NCBI GenBank assembly: GCA_964584985.1 | Contig: CAZPBK010000009.1 | Coordinates: 1-42,480, forward strand | DNA: 42,480 nucleotides | Origin: JABMRF01 sp964584985 | GTDB lineage: Bacteria > Patescibacteriota > Patescibacteriia > UBA11705 > JABHMO01 | Direction: 5' to 3' | In this document: piece by piece, positions 1 to 7,126 of the stretch | How positions within the stretch are numbered: the first letter of the stretch is position 1 | Layout: the number at the start of each line of letters is the position of its first letter | The notes under the pieces: generated by a model | Databases searched by the model: none | What the model saw: the letters and a program-made list of their open reading frames with translations, nothing else | What the model was told of the DNA's origin: nothing | Position numbers and translations under genes: made by a program

Positions 1-300
1 GAAGATTTGAGCACAATTAGTGTTCAGGTGGAGTTTGCCGGGGATGCTGACGCGCGTATTGCTGAAATTGTTAAAATGTGTCATACTCCTTCATACTATG
101 TTTTAATCAGCTCGGATCGGGAACTTTTAAATTTAGCTAAGCAAAAAGGAATAAAATTTAAAAAATCAGAAGATTTTGATTTTTTACGGCCAAGACCGAT
201 TGAAACAGAGCCAGGAGAAGAACCAAATCCTTTGTTGACCGACAAGGAGGTGGAAGAACAGTTGGAAGAATTTGAAAATTTTAAAAAAGCTTTCAATTAA
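1..300 (+). CDS. YacP-like NYN-domain protein, C-terminal part (5' end outside window)
   Basis: The frame is open from the first base, so the gene starts upstream of the window; the TTG at 7 is probably not the true start. The visible part (99 residues) reads FAGDADARIAEIV..., then YYVLISSDRELLNLAKQKG, then SEDFDFL. This is the pattern of the second half of YacP/DUF901 NYN domains (PIN-like fold), where an aspartate-containing helix is followed by the 'SSDR' strand. Family members are thought to be ribonucleases, but the N-terminal catalytic residues are not visible here. The tail (about residues 65-99) is acidic and ends in a short helix, LTDKEVEEQLEEF, as is common in candidate-phylum homologues. 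The next gene begins 3 nt downstream. Confidence 0.7.
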   Translation, partial: EDLSTISVQVEFAGDADARIAEIVKMCHTPSYYVLISSDRELLNLAKQKGIKFKKSEDFDFLRPRPIETEPGEEPNPLLTDKEVEEQLEEFENFKKAFN

Positions 301-303
301 AAT

Positions 304-760
304 ATGATTAAGGTCAAGGAATTTTGTACTTTGAGCAAAAAGGATTTTGAAGAATTAAAACAACTTCATCGCCTTTGTTTGCCAGAAGCAAATTATTCGG
401 AAAAGTATTATAAAGATAAAAAAAAGAAAGCCCTTGATTGTCCTGATTAAAGAAAATGAAAAATTAAACGGTTTTGTCTTTGGTCGCCTGAAAAAAAATA
501 GCAAAAACATTTTTGTTCTAGATTCCTTGGGCGTGGAGCCAAAAAAAAGACAACAAGGTTTGGCAGAAAAACTTATGCAAAAAATTATTGCCAATATTTG
601 GGCGCGATTGTCGGAAATAAAAAAAATAAATTTTGCATTTTCGTGACTCCAAGGAAAAAAGGCTAAGTTTTTTTATCAAACCTTGGGTGCGGAAAATCAT
701 AAAATCGTTGGCAAATATAAGAATAAGGAATTAAAACATTATTTAGAGATAAACAAATAA
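304..760 (+). pseudogene. GNAT-family N-acetyltransferase, reading frame broken at least twice
   Basis: Three pieces together look like one GNAT acetyltransferase of about 150 residues. The first piece (ATG 304 to TAA 450) reads through to an A8 run at 418-425. Removing one A there joins it to the next frame, which reads LIVLIKENEKLNGFVFGRL and LDSLGVEPKKRQQGLAEKLM, the acetyl-CoA-binding V-x-P-x-x-R-x-x-G-L/G region. That frame then meets TGA at 644-646. The typical C-terminal helix FFYQTLGAENHKIVGKY follows, up to TAA 758-760. The tail is in the same frame as the middle piece, so either a nonsense change or a pair of indels (an A6 run lies at 652-657) explains the second break. The breaks sit in or near homopolymers, so sequencing or assembly error is a real alternative to decay. 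The substrate is unknown. Confidence 0.75.
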
Positions 761-767
761 TTTATTT

Positions 768-1853
768 ATGGGCAAAGATTATTATAAAATTTTAGGCGTG
801 GAAAAAAGCGCCAGTCAGGATGATATTAAAAAGGCGTTTCGCAAATTGGCTCATAAATATCATCCGGATAAAGAAACCGGCAATGAGGAAAAATTCAAGG
901 AAGTTAATGAAGCTTACCAGATTTTGGGTAAACCGGAAAAACGAAAACAATATGACCAGTTTGGCTCCACCTTTGATCAGCAAGGCGGATTTGGCGGTGG
1001 TATGGGCTGGGAAGACTTTATGCGTCAGGCTCGTAGTGGCGGTGCTCAAGGAATGAATTTTGGTGGAATAGATTTAGGTGAGATTTTTGGAGAGATGTTC
1101 GGAGGAGGGTTCGGTGGACGACAAAGAGGAAGAAAACAAGGTGAAGATATCCAAATTGATTTGCAAATTGATTTCAAGGACGCTATTTTTGGTATAAAAA
1201 AAGAAATTGAACTTTTGAAAGTTATAAAATGTCCGCATTGCGAAGGTAATATGGCCGAACCGAACACTAAAATTATTCAATGCTCTACCTGTGGAGGTAG
1301 CGGACAGGTGACCAGAGTGCAAAAAACTATGCTGGGTGCTTTTCAAAGCCGTTCGGTTTGCCCTGATTGTCATGGACAAGGTCAAAAACCGGAAAAACCT
1401 TGTAGCAAGTGTTCCGGAACCGGAGTGGTCAGGGAAAAACAAAAAATTGAAATAAACATTCCAGCGGGAATTAATAATGGTTCAACCTTGCGTTTGGCCG
1501 GTCACGGAAACGAAGCTCCTTATGGCGGAGTACCGGGCGATTTATATGTTAATATTCAAGTTAAACCGGAAAAGGATTATGAAAGGAAGGGTAACGATAT
1601 TTACAAAACCGTGCCGATTTCCATAGCTCAAGCTTGTTTGGGAGATAAAATTGATGTGAGGACTTTGGACGGAGAGATTAGTTTGAAAATACCTTCCGGT
1701 ACACAACCGGGAACAAAGTTCAGAATAAAAGGTAAAGGAGCTCCGGAATTGCAAGGTTCGCGTCAGGGAGATATGTATGTGGTTACTGATGTTAAAATTC
1801 CCAAACGGTTGTCCAGAAAACAAAAAAAATTGCTTCAGGATTTTGATCAATAA
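768..1853 (+). CDS. dnaJ: Chaperone protein DnaJ
   Basis: This is a type I J-protein of 361 residues that stimulates the DnaK ATPase and holds unfolded substrates in the cytoplasm. The J domain is at 1-70 with HPD at 32-34. A glycine/phenylalanine-rich linker follows (about 75-125, with GGGFGGRQRG). The zinc-binding domain at about 155-219 has four CxxC repeats: CPHC, CSTC, CPDC and CSKC. The first is CPHCEGN rather than the full CxxCxGxG. The C-terminal substrate-binding domains follow and end in KLLQDFDQ. The ATG at 768 is 7 nt after the broken acetyltransferase and has no Shine-Dalgarno sequence. No dnaK or grpE is in the window. A hairpin terminator follows. Confidence 0.97.
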   Translation: MGKDYYKILGVEKSASQDDIKKAFRKLAHKYHPDKETGNEEKFKEVNEAYQILGKPEKRKQYDQFGSTFDQQGGFGGGMGWEDFMRQARSGGAQGMNFGGIDLGEIFGEMFGGGFGGRQRGRKQGEDIQIDLQIDFKDAIFGIKKEIELLKVIKCPHCEGNMAEPNTKIIQCSTCGGSGQVTRVQKTMLGAFQSRSVCPDCHGQGQKPEKPCSKCSGTGVVREKQKIEINIPAGINNGSTLRLAGHGNEAPYGGVPGDLYVNIQVKPEKDYERKGNDIYKTVPISIAQACLGDKIDVRTLDGEISLKIPSGTQPGTKFRIKGKGAPELQGSRQGDMYVVTDVKIPKRLSRKQKKLLQDFDQ

Positions 1854-1873
1854 ATTTCAATAAATAAAATAAT

Positions 1874-1902
1874 AAAAAAACTCCCGTGATTCGGGGTTTT
1901 TT
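1874..1902. terminator. Bidirectional intrinsic terminator between dnaJ and a converging gene
   Basis: An A-run and CTCCCG pair with CGGGG and a T-run, with one bulged T and a loop of about four bases (TGAT). The A-run on one side and T-run on the other let it work for both dnaJ (plus) and the minus-strand gene ending at 1919. Confidence 0.75.
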
Positions 1903-1918
1903 GTTTATCCGTCTAAAT

Positions 1919-2434
1919 TTAACGCAACTCTATTTTTTTTGCAACAACGAGCTGTTGATTTTTATTTTGAGGATCAATGGTTATATAAACTTGATTACCC
2001 GACTGAAGATCGGAAAATTTCAAAATATCTTTGTTTACAACTTTATTGTAGTTTTTCGGATCACTTAAATTTATATCGCTGTTTACCGTGGTTTGAAAGA
2101 TCTCGGTTGTTGAAGTGATTGAGATTTTTCGCTTGTTTTTATTCCCGGGTAAAAGCTGATCCACGGTTTGCGGCTTTATTTTTAAAATCAAAAAATCATT
2201 GCCCAGATTTTTTATTTCACCGGAAAGCAGATTGTCGGCCGGCTTGGCCGCTTTTTGATAAACGGGCAAGGTTTTGATCTGCTCGGCGAATTTTTCCATT
2301 GCTTGATTTTTTACCGCTTCAAGATTTGGTTCACTCGGATATGATTTTGTCCACAAAGCTCCCGCCAAAAAACCAATGATTGCGGTTAAGGTTATTAATG
2401 TGGCCAGAAAGAAGAGATGTGTCGGATTCTTCAT
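1919..2434 (-). CDS. Membrane-anchored protein of unknown function
   Basis: This 171-residue protein has one N-terminal hydrophobic segment (about 7-28, FFLATLITLTAIIGFLAGAL) with few flanking charges. That suggests a signal anchor with the rest outside the membrane. The outer part has a helical region (about 38-66), then a mostly beta region starting SGEIKNLGNDFLILKI and ending GNQVYITIDPQ...LVVAKKIEL. This resembles small OB-like or DUF5666-like domains seen in candidate-phylum proteins, but I do not recognise a defined family. It converges on dnaJ and shares its terminator. It diverges from the secreted protein at 2538, and the 103 bp between them holds several TATAAT-like boxes. Confidence 0.7.
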   Translation of the reverse strand: MKNPTHLFFLATLITLTAIIGFLAGALWTKSYPSEPNLEAVKNQAMEKFAEQIKTLPVYQKAAKPADNLLSGEIKNLGNDFLILKIKPQTVDQLLPGNKNKRKISITSTTEIFQTTVNSDINLSDPKNYNKVVNKDILKFSDLQSGNQVYITIDPQNKNQQLVVAKKIELR

Positions 2435-2483
2435 ATTATAATAATTTAATGATTATATCCGATTTTTTATATTATAACATGAA

Positions 2484-2512
2484 TTGTGTTTTTGCCTAAA
2501 TAATGATACAAT
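2484..2512 (+). promoter_or_regulatory. Sigma70-type promoter for the secreted protein at 2538
   Basis: TTGTGT at 2484-2489, a 17-nt spacer, then TACAAT at 2507-2512. The start codon is 25 nt after the -10 box. No Shine-Dalgarno sequence is present. Confidence 0.5.
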
Positions 2513-2537
2513 AGCATCAGTAAAATAAACAAGAAAT

Positions 2538-3656
2538 ATGAAAAAAACATTGTTTTTCTTAAACCTTTTGTTAATAATCACTTTATCGGCCAGTGGGATT
2601 TTAATTGAAAAAGCGGCCGCTTGGAGTGAACCGACTGCGTCGGCGCCAAACGATAATGTGCCCGCTCCGATAAATGTCAGTTCGAATGCTCAAGTAAAGC
2701 AAGGTCATCTGGGTTTGAGTGGATTTGATCCCGGTTCGGATTATGGATTGGTTTTGCAACAAGCGGATACGGCGGGGATAAAAGTTTTGAACAACACCAA
2801 AGAAAGGTTTGCTACGATTATGACTGATGAGAGCGCTTACAGTGCCGATGTTATCGGACTTAATAAATTGGGTTTAAAGGTTTTGACCAATCAAACGGAA
2901 AATACCGGGATTTATCTCAGTGGGAAAGGAAATGGTGCTTATATAAACAGTACACAAGTTGGCGCTGAAATATATGGTCAAAAAAGCGGTTTAATAACCC
3001 AGTCCGATGAAACTTCCGTCACTGCCAATCTTTTTACCGATGGCGCCGGTCATTTGGCGAAAACTACTATAAGTTATTTTGACGGTAAGCAACCGGTGGG
3101 CTTGAACACTGAGATTGAGGGAGCTGCGGCCACTTTGGCCAGAAACGGAATTGGGTTGACTGCTTCCGGCCAGAATTTAGCCGGTAATTTTCAGGGTGAT
3201 GTTTCTGTTCTGGGTGCTTTAACCACTAAGACTTTATTTGTTCAGCAGGGGTGTGTCGGATGTGGAGATTTGGCGGAAAACATGTTTAGTCATTCGGATG
3301 TTCAGGCCGGAGATATTGTAGCCGTGGATAATGAAATGAATTTGATAAAAGCGGATAAAAATAATAAAACGGTCATAGGCGTGATCAGTACAAATCCGAG
3401 TATAGGTTTAAGCAAAAAGATTAAGGATAAAACCAGACCGTTGGCTTTGTCCGGTTTGGTATCGGTTAAAGTGGTAAATGAAAACGGGTATATTGAACCG
3501 GGTGATTTTATTACCGCTTCTTCCAAAAAGGGTTATGGCATGAAGGCGGTCGAGCCTTGCTCAGTAGTGGGTAAAGCCTTGGAACCTTTAGATAAGAAAA
3601 AAGGAACAATTAAAATTTTTGTGAACTTGAGTTGGTTTGCGGGAATCAATCAATAA
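2538..3656 (+). CDS. Secreted surface protein with peptidase-G2-like C-terminal domain
   Basis: This 372-residue protein has a signal peptide (MKKTLFFLNLLLIITLSASG, cleavage likely after the AAA around 29). A central region (about 45-230) follows with repeated short beta units, such as DYGLVLQQADTAGIKVLNN and TENTGIYLSGKGNGAYI. They look like the stalk of a fibre or trimeric adhesin. The C-terminal 140 residues run GCGDLAENMFSHSDVQAGD, VIGVISTNP, LALSGLVSVKV, IEPGDFITAS and VVGKALEPL. This order matches the intramolecular-chaperone/peptidase-G2-like tail of phage and bacterial surface proteins. A role in cell-surface attachment is an inference. It has its own promoter and is followed by cysS after 47 nt. 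Confidence 0.72.
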   Translation: MKKTLFFLNLLLIITLSASGILIEKAAAWSEPTASAPNDNVPAPINVSSNAQVKQGHLGLSGFDPGSDYGLVLQQADTAGIKVLNNTKERFATIMTDESAYSADVIGLNKLGLKVLTNQTENTGIYLSGKGNGAYINSTQVGAEIYGQKSGLITQSDETSVTANLFTDGAGHLAKTTISYFDGKQPVGLNTEIEGAAATLARNGIGLTASGQNLAGNFQGDVSVLGALTTKTLFVQQGCVGCGDLAENMFSHSDVQAGDIVAVDNEMNLIKADKNNKTVIGVISTNPSIGLSKKIKDKTRPLALSGLVSVKVVNENGYIEPGDFITASSKKGYGMKAVEPCSVVGKALEPLDKKKGTIKIFVNLSWFAGINQ

Positions 3657-3703
3657 ATAAAGTGCCTTGAAAAAGTTGAAACAATAATATAAGTTTAAAA
3701 AAT

Positions 3704-5083
3704 ATGTTAAATATATATAATACTTTATCCAGAAAAGTGGAAAAATTTATTCCGCAAAAAGATAAAAAAGTGAGCATGTACAGTTGTGGTCCTACGGTTT
3801 ATGATTACGCGCATATAGGTAATCTCAGGGCTTATGTTGTTAGCGATATTTTGAAAAGAACCCTGTTATTTGACGGTTATGAAGTTAAACAGGTGATGAA
3901 TATTACCGATGTGGGACATTTGACCAGTGACAATGATGTGGGCGAGGACAAGATTGAAAAAAGTGCTCGTCGTCAGGCCAAATCAGCTCAAGAAATTGCG
4001 GATTTTTATACCAAGGCTTTTAAAAACGATTTTAAAGAGCTAAACATTATTTTTCCCAATATTTGGGCCAAAGCCAGTGAACACATAGACGATCAGGTTG
4101 AACTGATAAAAAAATTACAAGAAAAAGGCTTTGTTTACCAAATTTCCGACGGGCTTTATTTTGATACGGCTAAGTTTGAAAATTATGGAAAACTGGCCAG
4201 ATTGAATTTAAAAGGCCAGGACGAAGGCGCGCGCGTGGAGATAAATCCGGAAAAAAAGAATCCCACTGATTTTGCCGTATGGAAATTTTCGCCAAAAGAC
4301 CGGCAAAGACAAATGGAATGGGATTCGCCCTGGGGAAAAGGTTTTCCCGGTTGGCATTTGGAATGTTCGGCCATGAGTATGAAATATCTTGGTCAGACTT
4401 TGGATATTCATACCGGTGGCATTGATCATATTCCGGTTCATCATACCAATGAAATAGCTCAAAGCGAGGCGGCAACTGGTAAAAAATTTGTTAATTATTG
4501 GGTGCATAATGAATTTTTGGTTTTTAAGGAGAGTAAAATGGCCAAATCAGAAGGTAATTTTATAACTTTGGAAACACTAAAAGAAAAAGGCTTTGATCCT
4601 TTTGTGTACCGATTTTTTTGCTTGGGCGCGCATTATCGCAGCAAATTGAATTTCAGTTGGGAAGCCATGGATAATGCCAAATCAAGCTGGAAAAAATTGC
4701 AAAACAAATTTTTGGATTTGGGTCGGCAAAACGGCCGAGTTGATTCAAAATTTTTGGAACAATTTAAATTAATAATAAATGATGACTTAAATACGCCTCA
4801 AGCCTTGGCTTTGATGTGGGAAGTCCTTGGATCTGATCTTAATGATTTTGACAAAAGGGCCACGCTTTTGGAATTTGATAAGGTCTTTGGCTTTGATTTA
4901 GACAAGTTGAAAATGAGTGAGCCTGAATTACCGGCAGAAATTAAAAAAATGGTCAAAGAGCGCGAGCAGGCCAGACTTTATAAAGATTGGGGAAAGTCTG
5001 ATCAGCTTAGAGATAAATTAAAAGAAAAGGGCTGGTTGGTGGAAGATGCTCCTGACACCACCAAGGTTAAAAAAATAAAATAA
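3704..5083 (+). CDS. cysS: Cysteine--tRNA ligase
   Basis: This class I aminoacyl-tRNA synthetase (459 residues, the usual length) charges tRNA-Cys with cysteine in the cytoplasm. The signature is complete: C28 in SCGPTVYDYAHIGN is a zinc ligand, HIGN at 37-40 is the HIGH motif, and KMAKS at 278-282 is the KMSKS loop. GWHLECSAM and DIHTGGIDHIPVHHTNE carry the other zinc and substrate residues. The C-terminal helical domain (about 330-459) is present and ends lysine-rich. The ATG at 3704 gives the standard N-terminus LNIYNTLSRKVE. An intrinsic terminator follows directly. Confidence 0.98.
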   Translation: MLNIYNTLSRKVEKFIPQKDKKVSMYSCGPTVYDYAHIGNLRAYVVSDILKRTLLFDGYEVKQVMNITDVGHLTSDNDVGEDKIEKSARRQAKSAQEIADFYTKAFKNDFKELNIIFPNIWAKASEHIDDQVELIKKLQEKGFVYQISDGLYFDTAKFENYGKLARLNLKGQDEGARVEINPEKKNPTDFAVWKFSPKDRQRQMEWDSPWGKGFPGWHLECSAMSMKYLGQTLDIHTGGIDHIPVHHTNEIAQSEAATGKKFVNYWVHNEFLVFKESKMAKSEGNFITLETLKEKGFDPFVYRFFCLGAHYRSKLNFSWEAMDNAKSSWKKLQNKFLDLGRQNGRVDSKFLEQFKLIINDDLNTPQALALMWEVLGSDLNDFDKRATLLEFDKVFGFDLDKLKMSEPELPAEIKKMVKEREQARLYKDWGKSDQLRDKLKEKGWLVEDAPDTTKVKKIK

Positions 5084-5089
5084 AGAAAA

Positions 5090-5119
5090 AGCCCTGCAAA
5101 AAACGGGGCTGATTTTTTA
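5090..5119 (+). terminator. Intrinsic terminator after cysS
   Basis: A 7-bp stem, AGCCCTG with CGGGGCT (one G-T pair), has an A-rich loop and is followed by GATTTTTT. It lies 6 nt after the cysS stop and ends about 10 nt before the dus start, so dus either has read-through expression or a promoter inside this stretch. Confidence 0.75.
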
Positions 5120-5129
5120 TCTGGTGCTT

Positions 5130-6092
5130 ATGAAAAATAATTTTTGGTTAAAATTGGAAAAACCGTTTTTGGCTTTGGCTCCCATGGCCGGAATTACCGA
5201 CTCGGCTTTTAGACATATTTGTCGAGAGAACGGCGCTGATGTGGTTTATACTGAAATGATTTCTATTGACGCTTTGCATTATAATTCCCAAAAAACTTTG
5301 AAAATGTTGGAATTTGATAAAAAGGAAAAACCGGTGGTGATTCAGCTTTTTGGAAAAAGGCCGGAGCTGGTTGTCAAGGCTATGGAAAAAGTTAATAAGG
5401 CCGGTTTTGACGGAGTGGATTTGAATTTTGGTTGTCCGGCCAAAAAAGTGGCCGGTCATGGTGGGGGAGTGGCCTTGCTGAGAAACTTGGATTTGTCTTA
5501 TGAGCTGGTACGCGCTGTTTGTGAAAATACCGATTTGCCGGTTTCGGTTAAAACCCGCACTTCCATAAAATTAAAAAATTCACAAGAGAAAATAACGGTT
5601 TTGGATTTTATTGAAAAGATAAATGATTTATCGGTCAAGGCTTTGATGTTGCACGGCCGCAGTTATGAGCAAGGCTTTCAGGGAGAAGTTGATTGGACTA
5701 TGTTAAGAAAGGCTCGAGAAAAATTTTCAGGCGTATTTATAGCCAACGGTGGAATTGATTCACCGGAAAAAGCCAAAGAAATTTTAACCAAAGTTAAATC
5801 CGACGGTTTGGGTCTTGGCCGTGGAGTTTATGGTCGACCTTGGCTTTTTTCTCAAATTAAGGATTATTTAAAAAAAGGCCAATATTCAGAACCGGATTTA
5901 AAAAAAATAAAAAAAACGGTTTTACAGCAAGCGCAATATGCCTATAAAAATAAGGGCGATCACGGTTTGGTGGAATTGCGCAAACATTTATGTTGGTATT
6001 TTCGTGGTTTTTCCGGAGCGGCAAAAATGAGAAGTCGTTTGGTTAGAGTGGAATCAATCAAAGAATTAAAACAAATATTAAAAAATATTTAA
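5130..6092 (+). CDS. dus: tRNA-dihydrouridine synthase (DusB-like)
   Basis: This FMN enzyme reduces specific uridines in tRNA to dihydrouridine. It is a 320-residue TIM barrel. Seen: LAPMAGITDSAFR (FMN/substrate strand 1), VIQLFGKRPE, DGVDLNFGCPAKKV with the catalytic cysteine, VSVKTRTSIK, MLHGRSYEQGFQGEVDW, FIANGGIDS and LGLGRGVYGRPWLF (phosphate binding). The C-terminal helical domain has the LRKHLCWYFRGF pattern. I chose ATG 5130 over the in-frame GTG at 5124 because ATG is used almost everywhere here. Which of the bacterial Dus subfamilies it belongs to, and so which uridine it modifies, is not certain from sequence alone; the motif order fits DusB best. Confidence 0.93.
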   Translation: MKNNFWLKLEKPFLALAPMAGITDSAFRHICRENGADVVYTEMISIDALHYNSQKTLKMLEFDKKEKPVVIQLFGKRPELVVKAMEKVNKAGFDGVDLNFGCPAKKVAGHGGGVALLRNLDLSYELVRAVCENTDLPVSVKTRTSIKLKNSQEKITVLDFIEKINDLSVKALMLHGRSYEQGFQGEVDWTMLRKAREKFSGVFIANGGIDSPEKAKEILTKVKSDGLGLGRGVYGRPWLFSQIKDYLKKGQYSEPDLKKIKKTVLQQAQYAYKNKGDHGLVELRKHLCWYFRGFSGAAKMRSRLVRVESIKELKQILKNI

Positions 6093-6124
6093 AAAAGAAA
6101 AACCTTGGCCGGGTGTGGCCAAGG
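6085..6124 (-). terminator. Terminator for the minus-strand membrane protein, also a hairpin after dus
   Basis: Perfect 8-bp stem, CCTTGGCC with GGCCAAGG (6103-6110 and 6117-6124). Read on the minus strand it is followed by TTTTTCTTTTTT, a good terminator for the gene ending at 6132. On the plus strand the following bases are CTTGTC, so it is weaker for dus. Confidence 0.75.
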
Positions 6125-6131
6125 CTTGTCT

Positions 6132-6377
6132 TTACAAATGGGAAGTGCCACGCCGGCCACGTAGCAAACTGTTCCAGCTGAATTTAATCAAGTGAAACAG
6201 TCCCTTAAAAAAGGTCTTCAAAAGAACAATAACTAAGTCAAAAAAATTTTTGAGGATTTTTTTAACCAAGTTGGGGATAGTCTTTTTATAGCCGATCTTA
6301 GAGAGAACAAGATGCATCGGCCAAAGCAAAAAAGTCGCAGTTATAACAAAGTAGGCCAGAGTTTCAATCGGTTCCAT
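6132..6377 (-). CDS. Small membrane protein of unknown function with strong Shine-Dalgarno sequence
   Basis: This 81-residue protein has a hydrophobic N-terminal segment (about 6-25, TLAYFVITATFLLWPMHLVL) and a second long amphipathic or hydrophobic stretch (about 42-70, with FFDLVIVLLKTFFKGLFHLI). It ends basic (RGRRGTSHL). I recognise no family. The start is fixed by AAGGAGG six bases before the ATG, one of only three strong ribosome binding sites in the window. It has its own TTGACA/TATAAT promoter and its own terminator. Codons end in C more often than in neighbouring genes (GCC, TAC, AAC, ATC). It is transcribed away from the gene at 6560, and a 36-nt palindrome lies at its promoter. Confidence 0.75.
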   Translation of the reverse strand: MEPIETLAYFVITATFLLWPMHLVLSKIGYKKTIPNLVKKILKNFFDLVIVLLKTFFKGLFHLIKFSWNSLLRGRRGTSHL

Positions 6378-6395
6378 AAAAACCTCCTTAAACTT

Positions 6396-6431
6396 AAAAT
6401 ATTTTAATATTATATAATATTAAAATATTTT
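6396..6431. repeat. 36-nt perfect palindrome in a divergent promoter region
   Basis: The stretch is identical to its own reverse complement over all 36 bases and is made only of A and T, built from AATATT and AAAATATTTT units. It covers the spacer and the -10 box of the minus-strand promoter. It could be an operator for a dimeric or multimeric regulator, or a cruciform-prone site. Confidence 0.85.
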
Positions 6432-6436
6432 GTCAA
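6409..6436 (-). promoter_or_regulatory. Consensus sigma70-type promoter for the small membrane protein
   Basis: On the minus strand: TTGACA (6436-6431), a 16-nt spacer, and TATAAT (6414-6409), both matching consensus exactly. Predicted transcription start is near 6402, giving a leader of about 25 nt that holds the AAGGAGG site. The -10 box and the spacer lie inside the palindrome. Confidence 0.8.
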
Positions 6437-6474
6437 TAGGTGGGTTGGTTTTAGCTAATTTTGTCCCAAATTTA

Positions 6475-6503
6475 TTGTTCAAAAGCTTTTTATGCTGTAT
6501 ACT
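6475..6503 (+). promoter_or_regulatory. Promoter for the coiled-coil protein at 6560
   Basis: TTGTTC (6475-6480), a 17-nt spacer, and TATACT (6498-6503). The start codon is 56 nt after the -10 box. Confidence 0.6.
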
Positions 6504-6559
6504 GTTAAGGGTTGCTAATTTGCCTTTATTTATAAAAACAAGTAAAATAATTATCAAGT

Positions 6560-7072
6560 ATGACTACTATTCCACCTACCTCCGCCAAGGAAAAAATACC
6601 GAAAACGGAAAAAACATCTGAGACAAAAGAAGATCAAAAAGAAAAAAAAGCCTTTGAACAAGAAGTTTTAGCCGAACGATTGGAAAAGTCAAAAAAGGAA
6701 AAAAGGGCAAAAGTTAAACAAGCGGGAAAACAAGTCTCTTCGGCGGTAGCCGAATCAGAACAAGTAATAGATGATCCTAGAGCAGAAGAACTAAAAGACA
6801 TTGAATATATTTTATCTGAAGGTTTGGAAGATTTGTATAAAAGTTTACCACAAAATAGACGAGAAGAGTTTAGGCAAAAGGGAGAAAAAACCGCCAAGGC
6901 CGTTCAAGAACTTTTAGATAAAGCCAAAGTAAAAATGAGTAAAGTCGTTAAGTTGATAACCGACTGGCTTAAAATGATTCCGGGAGTAAATAAATTTTTC
7001 TTGGAACAGGAATCAAAGATCAAAGCTGATAAATTGCTTGATTACAAAAAACAAAAACAAGAAGAACTGTAA
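6560..7072 (+). CDS. Charged helical protein of unknown function, conserved type in candidate phyla
   Basis: This 170-residue protein has a disordered, lysine/glutamate-rich N-terminus (about 1-60, including EKIPKTEKTSETKEDQ) and a helical C-terminal part. The C-terminal part reads DIEYILSEGLEDLYKSLP, FRQKGEKTAKAVQELL and IPGVNKFFLEQESKIKADK. No signal peptide or clear membrane helix is present, though LITDWLKMIPGVNKFFL could lie on a membrane surface. Proteins with this 'GEKTAK...IPGVNKFFLEQE' pattern are known to me only as hypothetical proteins of candidate-phyla genomes. It lies 54 nt before mreB and may be transcribed with it. Confidence 0.7.
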   Translation: MTTIPPTSAKEKIPKTEKTSETKEDQKEKKAFEQEVLAERLEKSKKEKRAKVKQAGKQVSSAVAESEQVIDDPRAEELKDIEYILSEGLEDLYKSLPQNRREEFRQKGEKTAKAVQELLDKAKVKMSKVVKLITDWLKMIPGVNKFFLEQESKIKADKLLDYKKQKQEEL

Positions 7073-7126
7073 CTTAATTTAAATTATTTCTGAATAATAG
7101 GGGGTGATTTAATTTTTTTATTATTT

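Noticed and set aside
644..646. UGA recoded as glycine (as in Gracilibacteria/SR1), which would read through the GNAT gene
   Set aside because: pilB, pilC and the antiporter gene end in TGA at the normal family length, and the GNAT gene also needs a separate frameshift.
1886..2068. Plus-strand 60-codon ORF after dnaJ
   Set aside because: Begins in the terminator and is antisense to the minus-strand membrane-anchored protein.
6430..6621. ORF of 63 codons overlapping the start of the gene at 6560
   Set aside because: Runs through promoter sequence and the first codons of a better-supported gene in another frame.
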